Source: Pseudomonadota bacterium (GTDB taxonomy: Bacteria > Pseudomonadota > Alphaproteobacteria > HIMB59 > GCA-002718135). From it: a DNA stretch of 25,224 bases. The stretch covers positions 1 through 25,224 of the forward strand of contig JAQBWI010000004.1 of the NCBI GenBank assembly GCA_027625355.1, in the 5' to 3' direction. The number at the start of each line of letters is the position of its first letter. Positions within the stretch are counted from its first letter, which is position 1. The translations under genes were made by a program, and so were the position numbers. The notes under the pieces are model-generated. The model made no database searches. It had not been told where the DNA came from and saw only the letters and a list, made by a program, of their open reading frames with translations. This document shows positions 1 through 7,732 of the stretch, piece after piece.

Positions 1-34
1 AATATAGATTTAGTTAAGATTTATATGTGAAAAT

Positions 35-57
35 TTGATTGATATATATAAATCAAT
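35..57. promoter_or_regulatory. Hyphenated palindrome, possible operator upstream of the transporter operon
   Basis: The half-sites TTGATT (35-40) and AATCAA (51-56) are inverted repeats separated by 10 bases, and an overlapping pair ATTGAT/ATCAAT (38-43/52-57) lies in the same place. The site is about 40 bases upstream of the binding-protein start, where a LacI- or GntR-type sugar repressor could act. The DNA is very AT-rich, so a chance match is possible. No regulator gene is visible in the window. This is inference from symmetry and position only. Confidence 0.25.
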
Positions 58-97
58 ATGCAAGAATCTTTTTAATTTAATTAGATTAGGAGGAAAA

Positions 98-1366
98 ATG
101 ATTAAAAGAATATTTTCTTTTTTTAGTGTCTTTTTACTATTTACAAGTATTTCTTTTTCAGCAAAATCAGCAGAGAAGATTGCTTTAGTAATTGGAACTT
201 GGGCAGAAGGCCCTTTAACACCGTATGTTGAAAAATTTACAGCAGAAACAGGAATTGAAGTTGATATACAAACTTTTCCATTTAGAGATCTTTTAGCAAC
301 TTTAGAAGTTAGAGGAAATGCGAAAGCTGATGATATTGATGTAGTTTTTGTTGATGCTCCTTTGGTGCCATCCTATGCTGTAAGAGGTATGATTGCACCT
401 ATGGATTCATATTTTTCAGATGCAAACGTCGATGAAATTTTTGCACCAGCTGGTATTGCCGCAGCTTCTTGGAATGGAGAAATGTATGCGCCGCCATTAA
501 ACAACTCAGGACAAATTTTATATTACAATAAAGACCTTCTTGCAAAAGCGGGTTGTGCTGAACCATCTGCAATTGAAGCAGAAAGGATTACATGGGCTGA
601 AGTTGTTGATTGTGCTCAAAAGATTAACGATGAAGATAGTGGTACTTGGGGTATGATTTTTGATCAAATCAGTAGGTACTATCAACTTCAAGCTTTACCT
701 GAATCTTTAGGCGGTGGCTCTGGTGTCTGTGAAGGTGGACTATCTGTAAAAGGTTGTCTTACAAATGATGGATGGATGAAAGCAGCTCAATGGTATTATG
801 ATATTCATAATACTTGGAATGTTTCTCCAAAAGGAGCTAATCCAGATCAAACTCATGAAATGTTTGGCGCTGGAAAAATTGGAATTTTTGTTGGAGGTTC
901 TTGGAACGTTGGAAGATGGAAAGACTCTGATTTAAATTTTGGCCTAGCATTACACCCATATTTTGAAGGTGGAGATGTTGTAACAGGTTGTAATAGTTGG
1001 CACATGGGTGTTTGGAATTATTCTAAAAACAAAGATGCTTCTGCAATGCTTGTTAGATATTTAACTGCAAGTCCTGAAGTTGCTTTAGCTTATGTAGATG
1101 AGCATAATTCATTACCTGCTCATATGTCGGGTATATTGCATGTTGCTGAAGATCCAAAGTTTAACAATTTTCCAGATACTGCTATGAAATTAGCAACTTA
1201 TGAGTCAGCAAATCATTGTGCAACTCGAGGTAGAACGCCTGGTTTTTTAGAATTTGAAGAAATTGTAAATACAAGCTTTGAAGACATTAGAAACGGTGGA
1301 GACCCTGCTTCTGTTATGCAGTCTGCAGAGTCTAGAATTGAACAAGCAATGAGACGTTATAAGTAA
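98..1366 (+). CDS. ABC transporter periplasmic substrate-binding protein, family 1 (sugar type)
   Basis: This is the solute-binding component of an ABC importer acting in the periplasm. I take the ATG at 98 because a strong Shine-Dalgarno (AGGAGG at about 90) lies just upstream and the product then begins with a typical signal peptide: Lys-Arg, then a hydrophobic stretch rich in Phe and Leu, with likely cleavage after SAKSA near residue 25. An earlier ATG at 35 would put 21 residues before the signal peptide. The 422-aa length and overall pattern (NNSGQILYYNKDLL, GKIGIFVGGSW) fit the MalE/UgpB-like family (COG1653). The mature part has six cysteines, so disulphides are likely. Two permease genes follow, then catabolic genes, which points to uptake of a sugar-like compound. 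The ligand cannot be read from sequence; from the operon I infer a deoxypentose or methylthioribose-type substrate. Confidence 0.9.
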   Translation: MIKRIFSFFSVFLLFTSISFSAKSAEKIALVIGTWAEGPLTPYVEKFTAETGIEVDIQTFPFRDLLATLEVRGNAKADDIDVVFVDAPLVPSYAVRGMIAPMDSYFSDANVDEIFAPAGIAAASWNGEMYAPPLNNSGQILYYNKDLLAKAGCAEPSAIEAERITWAEVVDCAQKINDEDSGTWGMIFDQISRYYQLQALPESLGGGSGVCEGGLSVKGCLTNDGWMKAAQWYYDIHNTWNVSPKGANPDQTHEMFGAGKIGIFVGGSWNVGRWKDSDLNFGLALHPYFEGGDVVTGCNSWHMGVWNYSKNKDASAMLVRYLTASPEVALAYVDEHNSLPAHMSGILHVAEDPKFNNFPDTAMKLATYESANHCATRGRTPGFLEFEEIVNTSFEDIRNGGDPASVMQSAESRIEQAMRRYK

Positions 1367-1388
1367 ATACTTTAACTTCTAATTTATT

Positions 1389-1414
1389 ACTACGCAGAGT
1401 ATACTCTGCGTAGT
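1389..1414. terminator. Perfect 26-nt palindrome: partial terminator or mRNA-stabilising hairpin
   Basis: Two 13-base arms are exact reverse complements. As RNA this gives an 11-bp stem (ACTACGCAGAG with CTCTGCGTAGT) and a TATA loop, followed within a few bases by TATTTTT. It lies in the 69-bp gap between the binding-protein gene and the first permease. Hairpins here are known in ABC operons, where they make the binding protein more abundant than the permeases through partial termination or 3'-end protection. That role is inferred. As DNA the same symmetry could bind a dimeric regulator. Confidence 0.7.
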
Positions 1415-1435
1415 TATTTTTCTGATATAAAATTT

Positions 1436-2332
1436 ATGTTTAATAATTTTTTTAAAAGACAATGGGTAGTACCTTATTTGTTTTTAGCTCCAGCATTATT
1501 GGCAACCATAGCTTTTAAGCTTTATCCTATTTTTATTGGTCTTTGGGAAAGTTTAATTTATACAAGTTTTGGTGGAGGTGTTGAGAAAAGGTCATTTGTA
1601 TGGTTTGAAAATTATCAATATCTTTTTGATGATCCATTATTTTGGCAGTCTTTAAAAATTACATCAATTCTAACCATAATTATTAATCCTTTTCAAATTG
1701 CTCTTTCTTTGGGTTTAGCACTTCTATTAATGCGCAAATCAAAATTTATTAGAGTCATAAGGTCTTTATATTTATTGCCTATTGGTGTGGCACTACCAAT
1801 AGCGACCGTAGTTTGGGGTTTGATGCTTGATCCTTATCAAGGTTTGGCGAATGGTTTTTTAGGAGTCTTTGGAATACCACCACAACCTTTTTTAATAAGT
1901 GAAGATCAGGCTTTATGGTCAATAATAGCAATAGCAACATGGAAAGGTGTTGCTTTTTGGATGCTTTTTTTACTTGCAGGTATGGAAGAAATTCCTACAC
2001 AGTATTATGAGGCTGCAAAGATTGATGGAGCAAGACCTTTTGAAAAATTTAGATTTATTACTTTGCCATTATTAAAAAGAACAATACTTTTTGTTTTTGT
2101 TGCTGATACAGCTACAAATTTTGTCTTAATGGTGCCAATGATTATTTTAACTAAAGGTGGACCTATGCAGTCGACAAATGTATTGGCTTTTGAAGCTTAC
2201 CGTAGTGGTTTTTATTATCAAGATTGGGGACGATCTCTATCAATTATTAGTATTCTAACAATTATTTCTCTAATTGTAATTGGACTTCAGCTATTATTCT
2301 TAGGTGAAAATAAAGAGGACCGGGTTAAATAA
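1436..2332 (+). CDS. ABC transporter permease, MalF/UgpA type
   Basis: This is an inner-membrane permease subunit of the importer whose binding protein lies directly upstream. The 298-aa product has about six hydrophobic segments, the first at residues 13-33 and the last at about 265-290. It carries the cytoplasmic EAA loop (YEAAKIDGA at 191-199, followed by a PLLK segment), which docks onto the ATPase subunit. Length and topology fit the MalF/UgpA group (COG1175). Its stop overlaps the start of the second permease by one base, so the two are probably translationally coupled. A 69-bp gap with a hairpin separates it from the binding-protein gene. No clear Shine-Dalgarno precedes the chosen ATG. 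The matching ATPase gene is not in the window. Confidence 0.9.
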   Translation: MFNNFFKRQWVVPYLFLAPALLATIAFKLYPIFIGLWESLIYTSFGGGVEKRSFVWFENYQYLFDDPLFWQSLKITSILTIIINPFQIALSLGLALLLMRKSKFIRVIRSLYLLPIGVALPIATVVWGLMLDPYQGLANGFLGVFGIPPQPFLISEDQALWSIIAIATWKGVAFWMLFLLAGMEEIPTQYYEAAKIDGARPFEKFRFITLPLLKRTILFVFVADTATNFVLMVPMIILTKGGPMQSTNVLAFEAYRSGFYYQDWGRSLSIISILTIISLIVIGLQLLFLGENKEDRVK

Positions 2333-3171
2333 TGATTAAACATATTAATAAAAATTGGTCAATTTATGCTTGGTATTTTATTATTTTGATTGGATTAATT
2401 ATTACAATAGCACCATTCTGGTGGGCCCTTGCAAGTTCATTTAAAGATAACGTAACAATTTTTGCAGAGGTTGCTCCTTTTTCTTTTTGGTCAATGGTGC
2501 CAGGAACTTCTTTAGATCCATATTATGGTATTTTTCAAAAAGGATTTGGAAAAGCCATGGTAAATACATTCTTTGTTTCTGTAGTATCAGTTATAGGTGG
2601 TATAATTATAAATTCGATGGCAGGTTTCGCCTTCGCACAGTTTAGATTTAAAGGAGACAATATCTTGTTTGGATTTATTTTATTATCCTTTGCAGTTCCA
2701 GCTGATGCTATCGCAATTCCATTATTTAAAATGATGAGACAAATTGGTTGGTTTGATACTTATTATGCTTTGATAATTCCGATGCTTGCAAATGGAATAA
2801 TAATTTTTTTATTTAGACAATTTTTTATTGGTATTCCAAAGGAGTTAATGGAGGCAGCGAGAGTAGACGGTCTATCTTGGTTTGGTGTTTATTGGAAAAT
2901 ATGCATGCCTTTATCAAGACCTGTTACTTTAGGCGCAGGTTTATTGTTGTTTGTTTTTCAATGGGAATCTTTTTTGTGGCCACTAATTGCTGCACCATCA
3001 CCTGATCTTCACTTGATACAAGTGGTGTTAGCTAGATTTTCAACTGAATATGCGCCTATATGGAATCAGCAATTTGCTGCATCTACTATAGCAGGACTTT
3101 TGCCACTCATATTTATATATCTATTTCAAAAACAATTTGTTAGTGCTCTTACTGGTGTTGAACAAAAATAA
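2332..3171 (+). CDS. ABC transporter permease, MalG/UgpE type
   Basis: This is the second inner-membrane permease of the importer and would pair with the upstream MalF-type subunit. The 279-aa product begins with a hydrophobic helix at about 12-35 that runs into WWALASSFK, the usual MalG-family N-terminus. Further membrane spans follow, and the EAA loop (MEAARVDG at 173-180, then MPLSRP) contacts the ATPase. Length and layout fit COG0395. The start is fixed by the TAATG overlap with the preceding gene, and its own stop overlaps the isomerase start in the same way. One transcript therefore probably carries both import and catabolic genes. Confidence 0.9.
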   Translation: MIKHINKNWSIYAWYFIILIGLIITIAPFWWALASSFKDNVTIFAEVAPFSFWSMVPGTSLDPYYGIFQKGFGKAMVNTFFVSVVSVIGGIIINSMAGFAFAQFRFKGDNILFGFILLSFAVPADAIAIPLFKMMRQIGWFDTYYALIIPMLANGIIIFLFRQFFIGIPKELMEAARVDGLSWFGVYWKICMPLSRPVTLGAGLLLFVFQWESFLWPLIAAPSPDLHLIQVVLARFSTEYAPIWNQQFAASTIAGLLPLIFIYLFQKQFVSALTGVEQK

Positions 3172-4250
3172 TGCTTGTTAATGATTCTCACTTAACTACA
3201 ATTTGGGTAGATGAGACTGATCAGGAAATTAAAATTATTGATCAGAGACTTCTCCCACATGAGCTAAGTATTGTAACATTAAGCACAGTGAAAGATGTTG
3301 AATTTGCAATTAGAGAAATGCAAGTCAGAGGAGCGCCACTAATAGGAGTTACTGCTGCGTTTGGAATGTATGTTGCTGCTTTAGAAGACTCTTCAATTGA
3401 ATTTCTTAATAAGGCTGCAGATTTTTTAATAGAATCAAGACCAACAGCTGTAAATTTAAGTTGGGCAATAAAAAAAATTAAATTAGAAATTTCTAATATA
3501 GATCAACAAAATAGAGCGGAACATATTTTTAATATAGCTAAAAAAATTAGAGAAGAAGATATTAGTGCGTGTAGTAAAATAGGGGACTATGGTTTTGAAT
3601 TAATAAAAAATGTTTATGATAAAAAAAATTCAACAGTTAATATTCTCACTCATTGTAATGCGGGTTGGTTAGCTGCAGTTGATTGGGGTACAGCTTTAGC
3701 TCCTATATTTAAAGCTAAAAAAAACAAAATTCCCATTCATGTTTGGGTTGATGAGACGAGACCTAGAAACCAGGGCTTTAATTTAACTGCCTGGGAGCTA
3801 ATAAATGAAAATATTGATTGCTCTCTTATTGTTGATAATGTTGGTGGACATTTAATGCAACATGATCAAGTTGATATGTGTATAGTTGGGACTGATAGAA
3901 CAGCACTAAGTGGAGATGTCTGTAATAAAATTGGTACTTATTTAAAAGCTCTTGCTGCTTATGATAATAATGTTCCTTTTTATGTTTCGGCACCAATATC
4001 AAGTATAGATTTTAATATTCGGGATGGAATATCTGAGATACCTATTGAAAAAAGAGACCCTAAAGAAGTTAGTAGTATTTGGGGTGTCGATAAAAACAAA
4101 AATATTAAAACAATTAGTATTGTTCCTGAGAAATCTAAATCTATTAATTATGCTTTTGATGTTACTCCATCAAAATATATCTCTAAACTTATCACTGAAA
4201 AAGGTGTAGTTGATGCGAATGAAATATCAATTAAAGGTTTAAAAGATTAA
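3171..4250 (+). CDS. mtnA: MtnA-family aldose-1-phosphate isomerase (methylthioribose-1-phosphate or 5-deoxyribose-1-phosphate type)
   Basis: Members of this family isomerise 5-methylthioribose 1-phosphate to the ribulose 1-phosphate form in the cytoplasm; DrdI-type members use 5-deoxyribose 1-phosphate. The 359-aa protein shows the family signatures in order: RGAPLIG (53-59), SRPTAVNLSWA (89-99), HCNAGWLA (161-168) with the catalytic Cys162, VDETRPRNQG (193-202), GTDRTALSGD (240-249) with the catalytic Asp242, NKIGTY (252-257) and IPIEKRDPKEV (290-300). Both catalytic residues are present, which separates it from the related eIF2B-like proteins. The usual GADRI is GTDRT here. It sits between a permease and an aldolase-dehydrogenase fusion, each with a one-base overlap, instead of beside the other methionine-salvage genes. 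I therefore favour a disposal or catabolic pathway ending in DHAP. The substrate is inferred. Confidence 0.85.
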   Translation: MLVNDSHLTTIWVDETDQEIKIIDQRLLPHELSIVTLSTVKDVEFAIREMQVRGAPLIGVTAAFGMYVAALEDSSIEFLNKAADFLIESRPTAVNLSWAIKKIKLEISNIDQQNRAEHIFNIAKKIREEDISACSKIGDYGFELIKNVYDKKNSTVNILTHCNAGWLAAVDWGTALAPIFKAKKNKIPIHVWVDETRPRNQGFNLTAWELINENIDCSLIVDNVGGHLMQHDQVDMCIVGTDRTALSGDVCNKIGTYLKALAAYDNNVPFYVSAPISSIDFNIRDGISEIPIEKRDPKEVSSIWGVDKNKNIKTISIVPEKSKSINYAFDVTPSKYISKLITEKGVVDANEISIKGLKD

Positions 4251-6259
4251 TGAAAAATTTATGGAATAATAAAACAGCCCAACAATATGTTAGTGAGTAT
4301 AAAAAGAAAAAAATTAATAAAGATTTAGCTCTTAGAATTTACACTACCCATTTATTGGGAAGAAATCCAAAATTAGTTTTACATGGAGGAGGCAACTCTT
4401 CAGTAAAATCAGTAGGTAAAAATTTATATAAGGAAAATGTAGATCTCATTTATGTTAAAGGCAGTGGTTGGGATATGTCTAATTTGAATGAGCTTGGTAT
4501 GCCGGGTTTAGAACTTAAACCACTTTTAAAAACTGAAAAATTAAATGATTTAAATGATAATGATATGGTTAACTTGTTACGATCTAATCTGATAAATGCT
4601 AATTCCCCTAATCCTTCTGTAGAAACTCTTTTACACGCTTATTTACCTTTTAAGTTTGTAGATCACACGCATTCAAATGCTTTTTTAAGCATTTTAAATC
4701 AACCAAATTCTCAAGCTATAATTAAAAAAATTTTTGGAAACAAACTTGGTATAGTGCCTTATATTATGCCTGGTTTTTCTCTAGCAAAAGAATGTTTAAA
4801 GGTTTTTAAAAAAGATGAAAATGTTCAGGGTCTAGCATTAATTAATCATGGCATTTTTACATTCGGAGAAACTGCAAAACAAAGCTATGAAAGAATGATC
4901 AATTTTGTTTCTGATGTAGAAAATTATATATCTAAAAGTAAAAGTAAAAGTAAAACACATTCTAATAAATTAACAATTCACATCCCAGATTTTATGTTGT
5001 CTGTTAGAAAAAGTTTTTCAAGTTACTCAAAAAATAAATGGATTTTAAAATTTCATAACGATAATGAAGATCGCACTATCGCTTCTACTCACAACTTAAA
5101 TAATCTTCTAAACAAGGGTCCTGTAACACCAGATCATGTAATTAGGATTAAGTCTAAAATTTTATTTATTTCAAAAAATAAATTTCTTAAAATCGACGAA
5201 GAAATAAAAAAATATTGCCAATCTTACAAAAAATATTTCTTAAAAAATAAAAATTTTATCAGTAATTGTATAATTACAGACCCGCTTCCAAGAATTATAA
5301 TTTTAGAGGGAATTGGAATAGTATCTTCAGGAAAAAAATTGAAAGATCAAAAAATTTCATATGATGTCTTTAAGTCAATGGCATCTTCTGTATTAGACGC
5401 TGAAAGAATTGGAAGATTTAAGTCAATTGTAGAGAAAGATATTTTTAAGATGGAGTATTGGCCTTTAGAGAGAGCCAAACTAGATAATGCAAAAATACAA
5501 TCATTAGATGGTAATAATGTTATTATCACTGGAGGTGGTGGCACAATAGGAATGGCAATTGCAAAAAAGTTTAAACAAGAAGGGGCAAATATAATTCTTA
5601 TAGATAAAAAATATGACAAGCATCTACTGCAAATAAATAATCTACATGATTGTTTCATAGTCAATGCTGATCTTACTAATAATCAAAAATTAAAAAAAAT
5701 TGTTGAAAAAATAGTACTAAACTTTGGAGGTATAGATATTTTAATATCAAATGCTGGTAAAGCCTTTCAAGGAGCTATTGAAATCGTTGATCCTAAAATA
5801 ATTAAAAAAAGTTACGAAATTAATTTTTTATCTCATCAAAATATTTCACAATTAGTTGTTCAAGTTATGAAAAAACAAAATACAGGTGGTTTAATTTTAT
5901 ATAATTTATCTAAGCAAGCTATCAACCCTGGAAAAAATTTTGGTCCTTATGGGCTTGCAAAATCAACCACTCTTTTTTTAATGAAACAATATGCTCTTGA
6001 GTGTGGAGAATATAATATACGTGTTAACGGTATTAATGCTGATCGAATTGAAAGTGGACTTTTAACAAAAGAATTGATTCATCAACGCGCAACTTCAAGA
6101 GGGTTAAGTAAAGAAAAGTACTTATCTCACAATCTTCTTAATAAGCAAGTATTAGCAGATGATGTTGCTGAAGCATTTTATGCGCAAACATTATTGAAAA
6201 AAACGACAGCTAATATCATTACAGTTGATGGTGGAAATATTGAGGCTAGCCTTAGGTAA
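4250..6259 (+). CDS. Bifunctional class II aldolase / short-chain dehydrogenase
   Basis: This is a 669-aa fusion. The N-terminal class II (zinc) aldolase domain (about 20-225) has the phosphate-binding GGGNSSVK (46-53), a likely catalytic Glu125, and metal ligands His139 and His141 (HTH) and His200 (NHG). The C-terminal SDR domain (about 420-665) has the cofactor loop TGGGGTIG (427-434), NAG (501-503), and the catalytic Ser554, Tyr567 and Lys571 (YxxxK). The architecture matches the RhaEW/YuxG family, in which a ketose 1-phosphate is cleaved to DHAP plus an aldehyde and the aldehyde is oxidised. Here the partner isomerase is MtnA-like, not rhamnose isomerase, so the substrate is more likely a 5-deoxypentulose 1-phosphate; the products would be DHAP plus acetaldehyde or methylthioacetaldehyde. 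A short Ser-Lys run (229-235) lies in the linker. It overlaps mtnA by one base and ends the operon. Confidence 0.88.
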   Translation: MKNLWNNKTAQQYVSEYKKKKINKDLALRIYTTHLLGRNPKLVLHGGGNSSVKSVGKNLYKENVDLIYVKGSGWDMSNLNELGMPGLELKPLLKTEKLNDLNDNDMVNLLRSNLINANSPNPSVETLLHAYLPFKFVDHTHSNAFLSILNQPNSQAIIKKIFGNKLGIVPYIMPGFSLAKECLKVFKKDENVQGLALINHGIFTFGETAKQSYERMINFVSDVENYISKSKSKSKTHSNKLTIHIPDFMLSVRKSFSSYSKNKWILKFHNDNEDRTIASTHNLNNLLNKGPVTPDHVIRIKSKILFISKNKFLKIDEEIKKYCQSYKKYFLKNKNFISNCIITDPLPRIIILEGIGIVSSGKKLKDQKISYDVFKSMASSVLDAERIGRFKSIVEKDIFKMEYWPLERAKLDNAKIQSLDGNNVIITGGGGTIGMAIAKKFKQEGANIILIDKKYDKHLLQINNLHDCFIVNADLTNNQKLKKIVEKIVLNFGGIDILISNAGKAFQGAIEIVDPKIIKKSYEINFLSHQNISQLVVQVMKKQNTGGLILYNLSKQAINPGKNFGPYGLAKSTTLFLMKQYALECGEYNIRVNGINADRIESGLLTKELIHQRATSRGLSKEKYLSHNLLNKQVLADDVAEAFYAQTLLKKTTANIITVDGGNIEASLR

Positions 6260-6820
6260 TTACCAAGAGCTATTTGGTTTTTTTAAAAACTCTTCTTCTT
6301 CATGTGTTGATTTTCTATTTAAAATAATATTTCTATGCGGATATCTTCCAAATTTTTTTATTGGCACGGAGTGATCATTCCAAGCTTTCTTAACTTTATC
6401 AAAGTGTTCAAATGATTTTAAATAAGTGTCAATGAGTTTGTGACCAAATATATGATCACTCATATCTTCACTATGAATAAGTGGCATTAAGAGAAAATGT
6501 ATTTTATGTTGATCTAACTCTTCTAGATATCCTCGATCAACAGCTTCATTTACAATTAACCTAGTTTTGTAATCTTGTGCGAAAGAATCTGAGCTATTTC
6601 TAAAAAGATTTCTAGAAAACTGATCTAAAAGTATTACCAAAGCAACACATTCCTCTGCAGTGTCCTGCCATTCATCATATTCATTATTTATTGCTTTCTT
6701 GAGGTCTTTCGAAAACAATTGTTTGATCTTTTGATCATAGCTATCATCCTTTTTAAACCAATCTTCCATAGTGGATTGAATAAACCAGAAATCTAAAATT
6801 GCTTTTGCTCTTTCATTCAT
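6260..6820 (-). CDS. DUF924 family protein
   Basis: The family is widespread in proteobacteria; it is predicted to be all-helical and has no established biochemical role that I know of. The 186-aa product shows the family pattern: an early ILDFWF block, WF..DD, LDQFSRN (LILLDQFPRN type) in the middle, a helix carrying HxLLMPLIHSED, and FGRYPHRN near the C-terminus. I prefer the ATG at 6820 because it starts MNERAKAILDFWF, as is usual for the family, and has an AGG about 7 bases upstream. An ATG at 6853 would add 11 residues, has no ribosome site, and would overlap the divergent glycosylase start. Its stop abuts the stop of the convergent aldolase fusion gene with no gap. Confidence 0.85.
   Translation of the reverse strand: MNERAKAILDFWFIQSTMEDWFKKDDSYDQKIKQLFSKDLKKAINNEYDEWQDTAEECVALVILLDQFSRNLFRNSSDSFAQDYKTRLIVNEAVDRGYLEELDQHKIHFLLMPLIHSEDMSDHIFGHKLIDTYLKSFEHFDKVKKAWNDHSVPIKKFGRYPHRNIILNRKSTHEEEEFLKKPNSSW
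6262..6284 (+). terminator. Weak candidate rho-independent terminator after the aldolase fusion gene
   Basis: A 5-bp stem (ACCAA with TTGGT) with a 7-base loop is followed by a run of seven T. It starts three bases after the stop codon of the aldolase-dehydrogenase gene, the expected place for the operon's end. The stem is short, and the site lies inside the 3' end of the convergent DUF924 gene, so confidence is low. Confidence 0.35.
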
Positions 6821-6851
6821 ATTATACCTATAATATAGAAGACTGACCTTC

Positions 6852-7529
6852 ATGACATTAATTAAATTAAATAATCAAATCATTAAGTGCCGTCAGTGTA
6901 ATCGTTTGGTTAACTTTCGTGAAAAAATTGCTACTGATAAAAGACGTCAATACATTGATCAAACTTATTGGGGTAAACCAATTACTGGATATGGCGATCA
7001 TAATTCTCAATTACTGATGATAGGACTAGCCCCAGCTGCACATGGGGGTAACAGAACTGGAAGAGTCTTCACGGGAGACAAATCCGCAGATTTTTTATTT
7101 AAATGTCTTTATAAAGCGGGTTTTGCAAATCAAAGTATTTCAATTTCTAGGGATGATGGTTTGAAGCTTAAAAACCTTTATTTAACAACTGCTTTAAAAT
7201 GTGTACCCCCTGAAGACAAACCTAAGCCAAATGAACTAAAAACATGTTTTAAATTTTTCAGAGAAGAAATTAATTATTTAACAAACATAAACACTATTGT
7301 TGCTTTAGGAAAAATTGCTTTTGATGCATGTTTGAATTTTTATATGCAAGATTATGATCTCAAGAAAAAAAATTTTGTTTTTCAACATGGGTCAAAGTAC
7401 ATGCTGCCAGATAAAAAAATATTAATTGGTTCTTATCATCCCAGTCCGAGGAATGTAAATACAGGCAGGATAGATGAAAACAAAATGATGCAATTATTAA
7501 AAGCAGTTAAGAATGTTATGGATCGATAA
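6852..7529 (+). CDS. Uracil-DNA glycosylase, family 5 (UdgB-like, 4Fe-4S)
   Basis: This is a base-excision DNA repair enzyme that removes uracil, and in family 5 also other deaminated bases, from DNA. The 225-aa protein has the family 5 active-site block GLAPAAHGGNRTGR followed by FTGD, and the C-terminal YHPS motif followed by N..TG. Cysteines at 13 and 16 plus two more around residues 115-130 (KCVPPEDKP then TCF) fit the four-cysteine iron-sulphur cluster of families 4 and 5. GLAPA at motif 1, without the Asp/Asn water-activating residue of other families, favours family 5. It is the first gene of a dense six-gene unit and is divergent from DUF924. With the 6820 start for DUF924 the two starts are 31 bases apart. 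Confidence 0.88.
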   Translation: MTLIKLNNQIIKCRQCNRLVNFREKIATDKRRQYIDQTYWGKPITGYGDHNSQLLMIGLAPAAHGGNRTGRVFTGDKSADFLFKCLYKAGFANQSISISRDDGLKLKNLYLTTALKCVPPEDKPKPNELKTCFKFFREEINYLTNINTIVALGKIAFDACLNFYMQDYDLKKKNFVFQHGSKYMLPDKKILIGSYHPSPRNVNTGRIDENKMMQLLKAVKNVMDR

Positions 7530-7732
7530 TGCCTATAAAGAGAAAATCCAGTATAGATAAAAAATATTATGAAAGTATTGGTCAAGGGCTGTTATTTGGT
7601 CATGATAATCTACACTTTAAGACAGTCAACCTTCCAAAAAGACAACGCCTAATCAATCTTTGTAAAAAATTTAGTGTAAAAATAATTACTAGATCAAACC
7701 CAGTTTTTTTTAAAGTGATTAAAGTATCTTAA
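7529..7732 (+). CDS. Small basic protein of unknown function (67 aa)
   Basis: I do not recognise this protein. It begins within the stop codon of the glycosylase gene (TAATG) and its stop abuts the ATG of the following MFS gene, so its context is that of a translated gene inside an operon. The product is rich in Lys and Arg, has one hydrophobic C-terminal strand-like stretch (VKIITRSNPVFFKVIKV), and has no signal peptide, Cys pairs or membrane helix. The basic charge would suit nucleic acid binding, but that is speculation. The perfect fit between two stop/start junctions is the main evidence that it is real. Confidence 0.6.
   Translation: MPIKRKSSIDKKYYESIGQGLLFGHDNLHFKTVNLPKRQRLINLCKKFSVKIITRSNPVFFKVIKVS

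Noticed and set aside
35..97. Extension of the binding-protein gene to the ATG at 35
   Set aside because: It would place 21 residues before a clear signal peptide, and a strong Shine-Dalgarno lies directly before ATG 98.
4934..4956. Short tandem AGTAAA repeat coding for Ser-Lys in the aldolase fusion
   Set aside because: Three to four copies of a 6-base unit in an inter-domain linker; slippage-type low complexity without further structure.
5347..5664. 105-aa open frame on the minus strand inside the aldolase-dehydrogenase gene
   Set aside because: Antisense to a well-conserved SDR domain with low-complexity hydrophobic composition; an antisense shadow.
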